From positions 372,001 to 436,000 of the forward strand of contig NZ_CACVBO010000002.1 of NCBI RefSeq assembly GCF_902728235.1: 64,000 nt of DNA. Direction: 5' to 3'. A program made the translations under genes and the position numbers. Below are positions 34,751 through 44,319 of this stretch, one piece after another. Every line of letters starts with the position of its first letter. Within the stretch, counting starts at the first letter, position 1. Origin of the DNA: Lentimonas sp. CC4 (GTDB lineage: Bacteria; Verrucomicrobiota; Verrucomicrobiia; Opitutales; Coraliomargaritaceae). The notes beneath the pieces are model-generated. The model had not been told where the DNA came from, made no database searches, and saw only the letters and a list, made by a program, of their open reading frames with translations.

Positions 34751-36744
34751 CTTTTGAATAGTCTAAATTTAGCTAAGTCTAGTTTAAGTTGTATGTGAGT
34801 TCCACTAGGTTTGACCTGTTTGTGTTTCAACGTGGCACGCATGAAGCGGGCTCTACGTGATAAGGATTTAGGGATGTCTTCTAGATGGCCACATCCGTTG
34901 TCGATAATGGAGACGATGACTGACTCCTTTTTCGCAATGATACGAATGTAAACGCGAGTCGCCATGGCATGTCGATTGATATTCGTCAGGCACTCTTTGA
35001 AAAATAAATAGAGATCGAGGCGCTTGCGTCGTGGTAATGCATGTAGGTGAGCCTTGCCTTCGATGTGCAGACGCACTTCATAATCACTCAGCAATCGCTG
35101 TGCGTCCTGTTCTATTTCAAGGACTACGTCTTCACAGATACTTTCTGCCTCAAGCATATTGGTGCAATGACGTGCAGCTGCGCCTGTGCGTTCTGTTAAT
35201 TTTCGAATGCGGCGCACCGATTCAATTAATCGCTGAGGCGCATTGATGGAGCGTTCGGCGACATCGCCTAGCATACCGATCGCGTGTAGATTGGCTCCCA
35301 GCTCGTCATGTAGGTTGGCCGCTATCCGCTCGCGAATGCGGACTTCTTTGCGATAGCTGAGCATGCGGTTATAGGGGATGGTGAAGACGATCAGTAAGAG
35401 CAGGCAGACGGCTGCAATAATTGCCCAGCGTAGTAGGACTTTTTGTCGAGCGTATCGCTCCGAGAGTTCTGCTTTGACCTGATGCAGTGTGCTTTCGAGT
35501 TCATGGCGCCTCACCAACTCGCCGAGCCATTGTCGTTGAGGTAGGATTTCTCCATATATATTTAGACCATCAGTGAGGGCCGAAACCGTATGGCCGTTTC
35601 TGCTTAGTTCGAAATTTGCTAGAACGGATTTGTTTGTCGCAATGTTCAAACCGTCCTGTAGCACCTCTATTTCTGCAAAAGCAAGGCGTGTGCCCTGGAC
35701 TTTTCCATCGTAAATGTATGGTTCGAGTGCTGTGAGGCGGATGTAACGCGCTGACTGCTCAGGGAAATTCCATGACACAAAGGGGCCGATTTCGAAAATA
35801 GAATTCAGATGCGCTTCCAATAGTAGAGTCGCGTCGGCGAAATCTGCACTGTTTGAGCTCTGGAGAATGAAATGGATTGGCATACCAAACTCACCTGCAT
35901 GCGTGGTTGGAACGGTGTCGCTTTGATCTGCGCCGTGCAACCGAACCCCCGATACGGAATATTCTTCTAGTAGATCTATGGTGATCGAAGGTTTGTCGCC
36001 GATGGCGACTGGGCTCACGTAGGCTCTGCTTTGTTGGCTGGAACCCGAATTTATAAGGTAAGGCAATATGCCATCCACTAAGGCCATCGCATTGCGTGCA
36101 CGGCTTTCATATTCTCTACTGGATGTCGTTACTGGCTTGCGTAAGGCACGATCCACATCGCCTTCAAATGCCATAATATCTGAGATCTGAAAGACATACC
36201 GATCGTCTAAGGCGCGCGGACTCAAACGTGTGGCTGCCACTCGAATCCATGAGATGGGCTCGCCGGCCAAAGGGATTTGTAGCGGTGAAATTCCCGTAAA
36301 GACATCACTGTCTGAGTTGTATTCATAAACGACTCTCCCCACCGCATCCCCTTCGGTGCCGATGGATACGGTGAAATGCGCGGGAAAGGCATCGCTCACA
36401 AAGCCTGTGGTATCGCGCCACAGCGTGGGCACGATAAAAATCGTATCGATTGGACTGTCCGCTTGTAAGTCGACTTGAACCCACTCTAAGTGGTCTGCCT
36501 CCGCATAGCTGGGCGAGCGATAGCCGACCGCACCGATGCCGCTATTTAGACTGATATGAGCGAGTGCTTGAAGCTCGGATTCGATCTCGACCTTCAGTTG
36601 TTCTAGTTCGGGTAGCCAGAGGTCAGAAAGTCCCGATTCGGACAGGCTTGGCGATGCATTCAGCAGGGGGAGGCTCAATGTATAGATACAAACGGCTAGA
36701 AATATTCTGATAGTATTCAAGGGGGGGATGAATTGCTGGTGCAT
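34747..36744 (-). CDS. Membrane sensor histidine kinase with discoidin-like ectodomain
   Basis: The 665-residue paralogue of the kinase at 18872 has a signal anchor (IFLAVCIYTLSLPLLNA), a tandem discoidin-like ectodomain (WVQVDLQADSPIDTIFIVP, ITIDLLEEYSVSGVRLHG, EIEVLQDGLNIATNK), a coiled linker and one membrane span near 438-460 (WAIIAAVCLLLLIVFTI). The His box is NLHDELGANLHAIG (~478), followed by FFKECLTNINRHAMATRV (~585) and IIDNGCGHLEDIP (~615). Both kinases share the odd HISLNSG-GAVGYRS opening of the sensor region. Its operon has its own 20-bp palindrome promoter at 36778. It lies back to back with GH115 and faces the GH141/sulfatase operon, so sensing of the same polymer is inferred. 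Confidence 0.88.
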   Translation of the reverse strand: MHQQFIPPLNTIRIFLAVCIYTLSLPLLNASPSLSESGLSDLWLPELEQLKVEIESELQALAHISLNSGIGAVGYRSPSYAEADHLEWVQVDLQADSPIDTIFIVPTLWRDTTGFVSDAFPAHFTVSIGTEGDAVGRVVYEYNSDSDVFTGISPLQIPLAGEPISWIRVAATRLSPRALDDRYVFQISDIMAFEGDVDRALRKPVTTSSREYESRARNAMALVDGILPYLINSGSSQQSRAYVSPVAIGDKPSITIDLLEEYSVSGVRLHGADQSDTVPTTHAGEFGMPIHFILQSSNSADFADATLLLEAHLNSIFEIGPFVSWNFPEQSARYIRLTALEPYIYDGKVQGTRLAFAEIEVLQDGLNIATNKSVLANFELSRNGHTVSALTDGLNIYGEILPQRQWLGELVRRHELESTLHQVKAELSERYARQKVLLRWAIIAAVCLLLLIVFTIPYNRMLSYRKEVRIRERIAANLHDELGANLHAIGMLGDVAERSINAPQRLIESVRRIRKLTERTGAAARHCTNMLEAESICEDVVLEIEQDAQRLLSDYEVRLHIEGKAHLHALPRRKRLDLYLFFKECLTNINRHAMATRVYIRIIAKKESVIVSIIDNGCGHLEDIPKSLSRRARFMRATLKHKQVKPSGTHIQLKLDLAKFRLFKR

Positions 36745-36777
36745 TCGTGTGGAAAATCACTTCGTAGAAGTGAGCAC

Positions 36778-36821
36778 CGATTAGGACTAGGTATCTGCCT
36801 TTGATTGTCGAGCGACAATCA
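36778..36821 (-). promoter_or_regulatory. Palindrome promoter of the second kinase operon
   Basis: Perfect palindrome TGATTGTCG-AG-CGACAATCA at 36802-36821. On the minus strand its end CAATCA falls at the -35 position, followed by exactly 18 bp and TAATCG (36783-36778). The start codon is 33 bases further. This palindrome has a half-site unlike the C/G-run and CGCG types, so a separate regulator, or autoregulation by the adjacent LuxR-type protein, is plausible. Confidence 0.58.
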
Positions 36822-37210
36822 TCGAAGACGTATTCCTGTGTCACCGCAATATACGCGCAAGGAGACTGTCTCACCAATAGAGATATAACGATTGTTGACG
36901 TCATAGTCTTCATCTTACTCATAATCTTCATCCTCTGATAAGATTCGTAAGGCCTTCACTTTCATAGTTTAGATTATGATTACCATGAAGCGGCAGATTA
37001 AGAACGCGGCAGATATCGCACTGACTTTCTTAGGCGACAGTGATTTTGAGATCGTTTCCACGCGCGATCACCACGCAACTGCCGATCCATGTGGTGACGC
37101 GCTTGTTGGCTGTCCTACATCAGAGTTGCACCGAGCCGATGGATCACACTACATAAAACACAATCAGCACAATGCGGTTTCGTTTCTTGAAAGGTGTCAG
37201 ATAGTGTCGA
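36822..37210. other. Divergent intergenic region with no convincing gene
   Basis: Between the kinase operon promoter and the GH115 promoter. A frame of 85 codons (36976-37233, plus strand) is open, but it has no ribosome binding site or signal, and its end runs into the CGCG palindrome of the GH115 promoter, so it is not called. Confidence 0.5.
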
Positions 37211-37259
37211 TATCTCGCGAATACGCGCGATAGGCAGGCGGCAGCGTTTCAGCTATTAT
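37211..37259 (+). promoter_or_regulatory. CGCG-type palindrome promoter of the GH115 gene
   Basis: Palindrome TATCTCGCG-AATA-CGCGCGATA (37211-37232, one mismatch) runs into ATAGGC at 37230-37235, an 18-bp spacer and TATTAT at 37254-37259. The leader is about 30 nt. Same geometry as the C/G-run promoters but with a CGCG half-site. Confidence 0.6.
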
Positions 37260-37294
37260 CATTCACTTCACTATTTTAACAATCCCCCGAAATC

Positions 37295-39931
37295 ATGAAA
37301 TCCACGCTACTCGCAGTTCTATTCGTATTTGCGACCACTCTTCTCGCCAGCCATACGCAGGCGTCTATTACAATCAATGGTGATACGCCATGGTTAGTCA
37401 TGGAAGGGGACTTTGAACAGCCTCCAATTCAGGAGGCGATCCGCGACGCGGAGCGCGACTGGTATAAAGTCTTCGGCCTCCCTCCGGTGATTTTCAGAAA
37501 TAGTATTCCCTCACATTGGCAGGGGCCTGTCTTGATCGTCGGGTCGGTGGAGAATACCAAGAAATTGGTCGATATTCAGGTGCCAGAAGGCCCCGAGCAG
37601 CATGCAGTCCGTTTGGCAGATACCGGCAAGAACCCGGTGATCGCTGCAATTGGGCACGACACACGCGGCACGATCTATGCGATCTATACTTTCTGTGAAG
37701 AGGTGCTCGGCATCGACCCGATGTATGTGTTCACCGACAATGTCCCCGAACGACTCACCGAAACCACTTTTACTGAAGCGGACGAATATGTCTCCAAGAC
37801 GCCGACCTTCGAGAATCGTGGTTGGTTCATCAATGACGAGGAGCTGCACGACGGTATGCATCGCGACCCACTCAATGGTAACGTCATCTCAATGGAGTGG
37901 ATGGATAAGATCCTCGAGTCGCTGCTGCGCACCAAGGGCAACATGATTGCACCGGAATCGGCGCCATACTCTGATGCGACGGTCTATGAGCTGTGCAAGC
38001 GCCGCGACGTCATCATTACCTTTCACCACATCCTGCCTGTGGGCTTGAACATGATGGATTGGCCAGAAGATGTCCCATTTTCGTATATCAATCATAAGGA
38101 CATTCTCGAAGATGCGTGGCGAAAGTCCGCACTCGCGTTGGCCGATAAGAAAGTTGCTTGGATCGTCGGCTTCCGTGGGGAGTCCGATGGAGCCTTCTGG
38201 CACAGTGATCCCGCTGCGCCGGAAAGTGATGAGGAGCGTGCGGCTGTCATTTCTGAGGCGATGCACAAGCAGGTGGAAATTATTCGCGAGATCGACCCCA
38301 ATGCCACCATTGTGGCGGCTCTCTGGAACGAATTAGGACGATTCTACAATGCGGGTATTCTAGAAGTGCCGGTAGGTCTTACCAAGATGTTTGCCGATGA
38401 CGGTCGTGGCTACATGCGAGATAAGGGCGATGGCTCCGATTTGGATCCGGGCGATGGGCTCTATTATCACGTAATGATGCAGATGAATACGCAGAACCGC
38501 ACGACCGAGGCTGTTCCGCCAAGTCGTATTTATAAGGAGCTGCGCCGCTACGTAGAGCGCGGAGCGACTAAGTATGCGATCATCAACGTGAGCGGCATCC
38601 GTCCCGCAGTGATGTCGGTCGAAGCGATCAATGATTTCATGTGGGATGCAGAACCGTTCTTGGAACAGTCGCCTGAAGCAGCACAGCGCGAATACCTCGA
38701 AGATTGGTATGCTCAGACGTTCTCTCCCGAGCTCGCTTCGGATCTGGCCGATCTCCGTGAATATTACTATCATATTCCTTACATGCGTGATGAGATGCCC
38801 AATCCACATCGTTGGCGCGGTTCGCGTGGCGAGCACTTGATTCAGCATATGACTCAGGAGCTTTTGAAGAAGTATGGTAAGTCGATTGAGAAGGGGGATG
38901 ATATTTCAGATTTGGGTCAATTTCCTGAGATCATGCGTCAGGCTAAGGCGCCCTTGGTGGAGACCGCCGAGTTTTTCCCTGGCCTGTGGCAGCAGACCAA
39001 AGCGCTCGAAGCCCGTATCCCACAGGATCGTAAAGACTTCTACCAAGCACATTTCATTTATCAAGTTGCGGTTCATCAATACTCCTGCCTGATGTTGGGC
39101 GATGTCGTGGAGGCTTTTGAACAGTATCTGGTAGATGGTGATCCGAAGGCATTTGCCCATAACTTAAAGCCTGCGCTGGCTGAGTTGGAGAAGGTAATTG
39201 CAGAGGCCCATAAAGCTGAATACGGCAAGTGGGATACGATGTTCATGCACGTCCGCTTGATGGACATATGGCGCACTCGTTTACTCATCAAGCAAGTGAT
39301 TGCTCGCATCGAAGGCACACAATATACGGATGGCTATCGCGGATACTTGAGAGGATCCTTCTGGGGTTCTGCGCAGAGCTATATGGATCAGGCTGAAGGC
39401 ACGTATCCATATTTCTACAAGCACACTGGTCCTGGACTGGATGTCTTAGAGAGCGGTGAGCCCTTGCCAAAAATTAGCCTGAAAGAAGCCTACAAAGACA
39501 AAGTGCTGTCGGCGGGTGGCCCGGTCGAGAAGACGGAGTTCGCCTCCGAGGGACTCTATTCGGTGCTTCCTTATGGCTTTAATAATGGCGTAGAGATCTG
39601 GACAGACCGCCCATACAAGGTGAGTGGAGTGCCGGATGCGCTGAAGGGCGCGACCTTAATTCAGGTGCCTATGGAGGATCGAGCTAGTCAGGCCTCGAAT
39701 CTCATGCAGATTACGCTCAACAAAGATTGCAACGTGTATGTCGGCCTGAAGGATGAGATGCGCATTCCACCGGAATGGTTGTCAGGTTGGACAAATACGG
39801 GCAAGCGTGTGGATGCCAGTAACGCCTTAGTGCTTTATAAGAAATCTTACAAGGCAGGGGAAACTGTCGTGCTTGGATCGATCGTCGGTAGCGGAGTATC
39901 TGCGATGTATACCGTGATCATTCAGGAATAG
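37295..39931 (+). CDS. GH115-family glycoside hydrolase (alpha-glucuronidase type)
   Basis: The 878-residue secreted protein has a signal peptide ending TQA. The first domain resembles the N-terminal domain of GH115 (EAIRDAERDWYKVFGLPPV, VLIVGSVENTKKLVD, AIGHDTRGTIYAIYTFCEEVLGIDP). The barrel begins at ENRGWFINDEE and includes KGNMIAPES, ITFHHILPVGLN, WIVGFRGESDGAFWHSDP and IVAALWNELGRFYNAG. GH115 enzymes remove (4-O-methyl)glucuronic acid side groups from xylan; in marine fucan degraders they may act on glucuronic acid branches, which is inference here. A last beta domain (~795-878) is present. The gene has its own promoter and no close downstream partner. Confidence 0.88.
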   Translation: MKSTLLAVLFVFATTLLASHTQASITINGDTPWLVMEGDFEQPPIQEAIRDAERDWYKVFGLPPVIFRNSIPSHWQGPVLIVGSVENTKKLVDIQVPEGPEQHAVRLADTGKNPVIAAIGHDTRGTIYAIYTFCEEVLGIDPMYVFTDNVPERLTETTFTEADEYVSKTPTFENRGWFINDEELHDGMHRDPLNGNVISMEWMDKILESLLRTKGNMIAPESAPYSDATVYELCKRRDVIITFHHILPVGLNMMDWPEDVPFSYINHKDILEDAWRKSALALADKKVAWIVGFRGESDGAFWHSDPAAPESDEERAAVISEAMHKQVEIIREIDPNATIVAALWNELGRFYNAGILEVPVGLTKMFADDGRGYMRDKGDGSDLDPGDGLYYHVMMQMNTQNRTTEAVPPSRIYKELRRYVERGATKYAIINVSGIRPAVMSVEAINDFMWDAEPFLEQSPEAAQREYLEDWYAQTFSPELASDLADLREYYYHIPYMRDEMPNPHRWRGSRGEHLIQHMTQELLKKYGKSIEKGDDISDLGQFPEIMRQAKAPLVETAEFFPGLWQQTKALEARIPQDRKDFYQAHFIYQVAVHQYSCLMLGDVVEAFEQYLVDGDPKAFAHNLKPALAELEKVIAEAHKAEYGKWDTMFMHVRLMDIWRTRLLIKQVIARIEGTQYTDGYRGYLRGSFWGSAQSYMDQAEGTYPYFYKHTGPGLDVLESGEPLPKISLKEAYKDKVLSAGGPVEKTEFASEGLYSVLPYGFNNGVEIWTDRPYKVSGVPDALKGATLIQVPMEDRASQASNLMQITLNKDCNVYVGLKDEMRIPPEWLSGWTNTGKRVDASNALVLYKKSYKAGETVVLGSIVGSGVSAMYTVIIQE

Positions 39932-40089
39932 TAGCTTTTGTATGAATCAGGCGTCTCTACTTTTATTGCGGGCTTCTTGTCGCATCAGTGCGGCAGGAAG
40001 CGGCTCGCAGGTCGAAGGTAAGCCAAGGCGTAGGCTTGAGCGGTTGCGACATTTCTCCTGTGAAATCTGAATGAGGCTAGGCTGACCGA

Positions 40090-40514
40090 ATGCAATACCC
40101 CCACGGATCCCGATGGCTTTTAGTCGCACTGCTTTGCGTGGGAGTCGTCGTGGTTCTATGTCGAGAGCTCTTCATTCCGGAGTCCTCTTCAGAGGCACGT
40201 GTGGATGAGGCTATTACGTAGGATCCTTTGGTTGGAGCGTCGATTCGAATCAGCTTCTCGTTTCTGATGTCACGATACAGTCACCTGAAGCGTTGAGCGC
40301 AGAAACACACTCGCAGCATAATTCAGCAGAATTGATTCGTTATGCGGGCAGTATACCCGTAGTCGAACTCCCGGCTCATCTGAATCTCACAGGTAGCGTG
40401 TCGCCGGGAGTATCGATTGGCACAGCTGTGGATGGTGTGGAGCCGATCACCATTACGATTGATCATTCATCGCCAGTCTATGAGTCCTTTTTCTGGAGGC
40501 TTAAGGCCGAATGA
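40090..40514 (+). pseudogene. Small membrane-anchored protein, apparently frameshifted
   Basis: ATG 40090 opens a 43-codon frame with a membrane span (WLLVALLCVGVVVVL) and ends at TAG 40219-40221. A second frame, open from 40209 to 40514, continues with VGSFGWSVDSNQLLVSDVTI, PVVELPAHLNLTGSV and ITITIDHSSPVYESFFWRL. Together they would make one anchored beta-rich protein of ~140 residues; a single base change near 40205-40222 separates them. Not recognised. It could also be two unrelated spurious frames. Confidence 0.45.
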
Positions 40515-40579
40515 AATGAGTAGGCATGGCAAAGTGATCTAGCTTGGAACCCTAGTCGGCGTATATACGCGACCTCCGC

Positions 40580-40628
40580 TATCGCGAAAACACGCGATAC
40601 AAAATGCATTGATTGCATGGCCTAAACT
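40580..40628 (+). promoter_or_regulatory. CGCG-type palindrome, possible promoter of gene 40732
   Basis: Perfect palindrome TATCGCG-AAAACA-CGCGATA at 40580-40599. A -10-like TAAACT lies at 40623-40628, which gives a 20-bp spacer to the -35 position; with the usual 18 bp the hexamer is the poor CCTAAA. The palindrome is convincing, the promoter less so. A second palindromic piece, GTATATAC, starts at 40561. Confidence 0.42.
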
Positions 40629-40731
40629 TACGACTATCAAGACTCAGCCTCATAGTTCTATAGCTATTTGATTGTTTGGATAAGTTGATGACTGGCCCCA
40701 GTTTCTTATCCCTTATTCGACCTACCCCCAC

Positions 40732-43700
40732 ATGAATTTACCTCATAAATATGCTCTGAAGCGCTGCAGCTGTCAGCAAGGTTTTGCGCTGGTCATTGCT
40801 TTGAGCTTAATGGCATTCGTGCTACTCCTATTACTCTCAATTACAACGCTCGTTCAGGTGGAGAGTCGCAGCGCGGCTTCACATATGGATCAATTGGAGG
40901 CGGAGCAGGCTGCGCTGCTTGCGTTGAACGTTGCGTTTGGACATCTGCAGGAAGCCGCGGGCGCAGATCAACGGATTACGGCGACGGCTGATGTCCTATC
41001 ATCTGCCGCCAGTAGTGTCGGATTCGAGGCTGCCGATGGAAATCAGCAATGGGTTGGGGTTTGGAATAATTCTACTACGGATCATCAGGTTCCAACTGCA
41101 TCACGTGATGAACCATCAGGATCCAATCCAGATGGTTTTCTAGGCTGGCTTATTTCGGGTGATATCATCGGCGTTAGTGATCAGCTTGATTTAGTCGCGA
41201 CAGCCCTAACGACTGATCAAAGCATTGTTGTGTTTGATTCGGATGATGCAGACGAAAGCGTGCGTGTCCCCTTAGTGGAAACTGATTCGAATACGGCCTA
41301 TGCTTATTGGGTAGAGGATGAAGGGGTGAAAGCCTCGATCCAGCAATTGGAGGTCGCATCAAGTAGTTCGGCATTGAATGAGCCGTATTCGAATCCGCTC
41401 GTCTTTGGATTGAGCCAAGGAGCCGATTTCGGGCAAATGGGCGGAGGCATGGCATCGGCGATTGATTATCCTATTGCTCTCGGCGCCAATGAAGCGTTGC
41501 TGGATAACATGGCGAAGGTTCTAAGTGAAGAGGAACTAGCGTTGACCGCCTCTGAAGATGATGAGTGGGTCGAAGATAATCGGCATGGTTTTACCATTCA
41601 CTCTCAGAGCCTCTTGACGGATGCCCGCAATGGCGGTTTTAAGCAAGATCTATCGCTAGCGTTCGAGATGGATGATGATCGAAAAGGTCCTAATAGCCTC
41701 CCATTTTTTAATGATTCCGAAGACTTTGTCGGTGATGGCAGTTCACGAGATTTGGCGAAGCCGGAGACGCTTACGGGCGCACTAGCGAAAGCGCCCGGGC
41801 AGGATTTCTTTAGCCGTTATGTATTTACATATTTTCCTGAGGGTGTTTCCAGCAATACCAATGTCCGTGGCCCCACATGGTATTTACTCCGGGATTATTA
41901 CAACCTGTATAAGCGATTAAATAGTAGCTCTAGTAGCCTTACGCTAGATGCGCAGCCTTACTACCCGAATAACCCAGAAAGAACTAGCGGGACATATGAA
42001 TTCCTTGAAGCACGTTTTGCAAAGGATAAAGATCCTTACATCCATGAATTTCGTGAATCGAACGGCTACCATCATTTTCAATTGAGTCGTGGTAATTACA
42101 CGCCAGTTATGCTCGGGTATAGATTGATATTCTCGATCGCATCCTACGATTATGATGCAGCTACAGACACGGCAAAAATTGCCTTTGCTTACGACCCGAT
42201 TTATTATTTATGGAATCCATACGATAAAAGTATTCGTTTCGAGAATTATAAGGTTCAATATTTTGAGGACATTCCGGTTGTTGTTGAATTTGAAATCACT
42301 GATCAGGGAGGGACGCGAAAGATCGAAGAGGTTGAGGTATCGACATATTTGCGAGAGAATGGATGGAGTGGGACTGGCGATGACTTATATTCCTTCCTTT
42401 TAGACCCGTCTGGGGAGGTTGTGTTGGCCCCGGGGGAGGTTCGAATGTTTTCAGCTGTGAATTCGCAGGGTGATTGTTATCCAGGTGTCTCTAATATCAC
42501 TGCGATGAGCGGTAATATTTTGAGGATCCACCCGACTGCAGGAGAAATTTTGGTAGATGGATTCAATGACGCTACGATTAAGGTGGATTTGGGAATGCAT
42601 AACAAATCAGCTAGCGTTGATGACTTTAAGAATGGTCGTTTTCAAACCACTTCGTATCTGGTGGATAACGATGATCTTGCAGATGCCCGCACACGCAGCC
42701 GAACCTCGACTCATCCGAAAACGCAGTTTCTTTCGATTCAAGCGAACTCTCCGAAGGGAGCTGGTGAGAAAGTTGATACGGTTGAACTAACAGTAACTGG
42801 TAGCAATTTATCAGATCGAAAGTCATGGCTGGGTTATGTGGATTATATGCAAAAGCCGGCGAATGTAGATAGTGCGGGTGAGCCGACTGAGATTGTGGCG
42901 GCTTTTAACCCGATTTCTATTACTGCGCTTGGCGATATCCGAGTATTCCCACAACGTAATCGCTTCCTTCACCTGATTTCGGAGACATCATTGAATAGCA
43001 TACTGCCTGAGGAATTTAATGGTGCGGCTTACTGGGGGTATGAGTATAGTTCAGCGGGTAGTAACTACATTCCAGGCTTTTCGATTCCTTCAGAGCCCTT
43101 GACGTCACTGCCGCAGTTGAGGCATGGGATGTTGACGCCTTATACTTTTGAGAATCCTCGCGCGGTTGGTAATTCTTATGCGAACCCGCGCTTGCTTCAA
43201 GATCAGCTTTTTGGCCCGATACTAGGGCCTAATTCAACTAATGGCGACCGCTATGATTCAACCTGGCTTCTTAATGATGCTCTTTGGGATGGGTATTTCT
43301 TCTCCGGTATCGCACCGAAGTATAGTTATAGCTCTGGCAAGTATAGCTCAGGGGGAGATGACCTTGAGAAAGCAATCACTCGCTTCTTCGATGCAGACTC
43401 GGATCGCTATGGGAATGCCAACCTCTTGCCGAATATACCGGAAGGGGAAAGTGCCTCAAGTCTAGCAACTGAGTATTCAGATGGTGATGGCTATAAGGAG
43501 ATTGGAGCTTCCATGGTGATGCGGGGCGGCTTTAATATTAATTCGACTTCGGTTGCGGCATGGGCTGCAATTCTAAGCGGAAATCGTGATCTCCCGATGG
43601 ATTATTTCGCAGCAGATACTCTATCTGACGGAACGGATGACGCGGACGGTGTGCCATTCCCAAAGACGCAGCTGCCCAATGCAGATTCGACCGATCCATG

Positions 43701-44280
43701 GAGCGGATTTGCCCGATTGAACCCCGACTTGATTTGGAATGATGCCGGCACTCCAGATGACGAGTCCGACGATACCGGCCTTGCTGTTGAGATCGTGAAC
43801 CAGATTCAAGAGCGCGGCCCCTTCATGAGTTTAAGTGATTTTGTGAACCGGCGACTCGATACTGGGGAATCAGGTAAGATGGGGGCCTTGCAGGCAGCAA
43901 TCAAGGCCGCAGGCATCAATGCGGACGTTGAAAGCAATCAGGGTGTGCCCGCAGACTATTCGACATACTATCACAATCCAGATGGTGGGGCGGGTGTTAC
44001 CTCCGGTGGTATTAATGGATTCATTGAGCAAGCAGACATTCTTCAGGTCATTGCTCCGAAGATTGTGCCAAGGTCGGACACCTTCCGCATCCGGTCTTAT
44101 GGTGAAAGTCGTAGTGTAGATGGTTCGGTAGTTGGAAAAGCAACTTGTGAAGTTGTCGTTCAGCGCGTGGCTGAGTATGTAGATCAGGACGATGATCTGA
44201 TGACACTTCCGGATGACCTTAATGCCCCGAATAGTCGATACGGGCGTCGATTCAAGATTGTCAGTTTCAAGTGGCTCTAA
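40732..44280 (+). CDS. Very large prepilin-like protein (Verru_Chthon cassette A / PilX-like)
   Basis: The 1182-residue protein begins with a type IV prepilin-like leader: a basic N-terminus, then CQQGFALVIALSLMAFVLLLLLSI, where cleavage after Gly would expose Phe. The following helix (VQVESRSAASHMDQLEAEQAALLALNVAFGHLQEAAG) has the conserved Glu of pilins. The rest is a long secreted body that includes helical ALNVAFGHLQ, FALVIAL and a late FMSLSDFVNRRL segment. Such giant PilX-like proteins are typical of Verrucomicrobia (Verru_Chthon cassette protein A group) and are thought to belong to type II secretion/pilus-like machines. No other pseudopilin is in the window. The next gene, 39 bases on, is a likely partner. 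Confidence 0.7.
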   Translation: MNLPHKYALKRCSCQQGFALVIALSLMAFVLLLLLSITTLVQVESRSAASHMDQLEAEQAALLALNVAFGHLQEAAGADQRITATADVLSSAASSVGFEAADGNQQWVGVWNNSTTDHQVPTASRDEPSGSNPDGFLGWLISGDIIGVSDQLDLVATALTTDQSIVVFDSDDADESVRVPLVETDSNTAYAYWVEDEGVKASIQQLEVASSSSALNEPYSNPLVFGLSQGADFGQMGGGMASAIDYPIALGANEALLDNMAKVLSEEELALTASEDDEWVEDNRHGFTIHSQSLLTDARNGGFKQDLSLAFEMDDDRKGPNSLPFFNDSEDFVGDGSSRDLAKPETLTGALAKAPGQDFFSRYVFTYFPEGVSSNTNVRGPTWYLLRDYYNLYKRLNSSSSSLTLDAQPYYPNNPERTSGTYEFLEARFAKDKDPYIHEFRESNGYHHFQLSRGNYTPVMLGYRLIFSIASYDYDAATDTAKIAFAYDPIYYLWNPYDKSIRFENYKVQYFEDIPVVVEFEITDQGGTRKIEEVEVSTYLRENGWSGTGDDLYSFLLDPSGEVVLAPGEVRMFSAVNSQGDCYPGVSNITAMSGNILRIHPTAGEILVDGFNDATIKVDLGMHNKSASVDDFKNGRFQTTSYLVDNDDLADARTRSRTSTHPKTQFLSIQANSPKGAGEKVDTVELTVTGSNLSDRKSWLGYVDYMQKPANVDSAGEPTEIVAAFNPISITALGDIRVFPQRNRFLHLISETSLNSILPEEFNGAAYWGYEYSSAGSNYIPGFSIPSEPLTSLPQLRHGMLTPYTFENPRAVGNSYANPRLLQDQLFGPILGPNSTNGDRYDSTWLLNDALWDGYFFSGIAPKYSYSSGKYSSGGDDLEKAITRFFDADSDRYGNANLLPNIPEGESASSLATEYSDGDGYKEIGASMVMRGGFNINSTSVAAWAAILSGNRDLPMDYFAADTLSDGTDDADGVPFPKTQLPNADSTDPWSGFARLNPDLIWNDAGTPDDESDDTGLAVEIVNQIQERGPFMSLSDFVNRRLDTGESGKMGALQAAIKAAGINADVESNQGVPADYSTYYHNPDGGAGVTSGGINGFIEQADILQVIAPKIVPRSDTFRIRSYGESRSVDGSVVGKATCEVVVQRVAEYVDQDDDLMTLPDDLNAPNSRYGRRFKIVSFKWL

Positions 44281-44319
44281 TCGGATATTATAGAATTATT
44301 TACCTCCCCATTTATATCA

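Noticed and set aside
36976-37233. 85-codon plus-strand frame upstream of the GH115 gene
   Set aside because: No ribosome binding site, no signal or domain, and its end overlaps the palindrome promoter of GH115.
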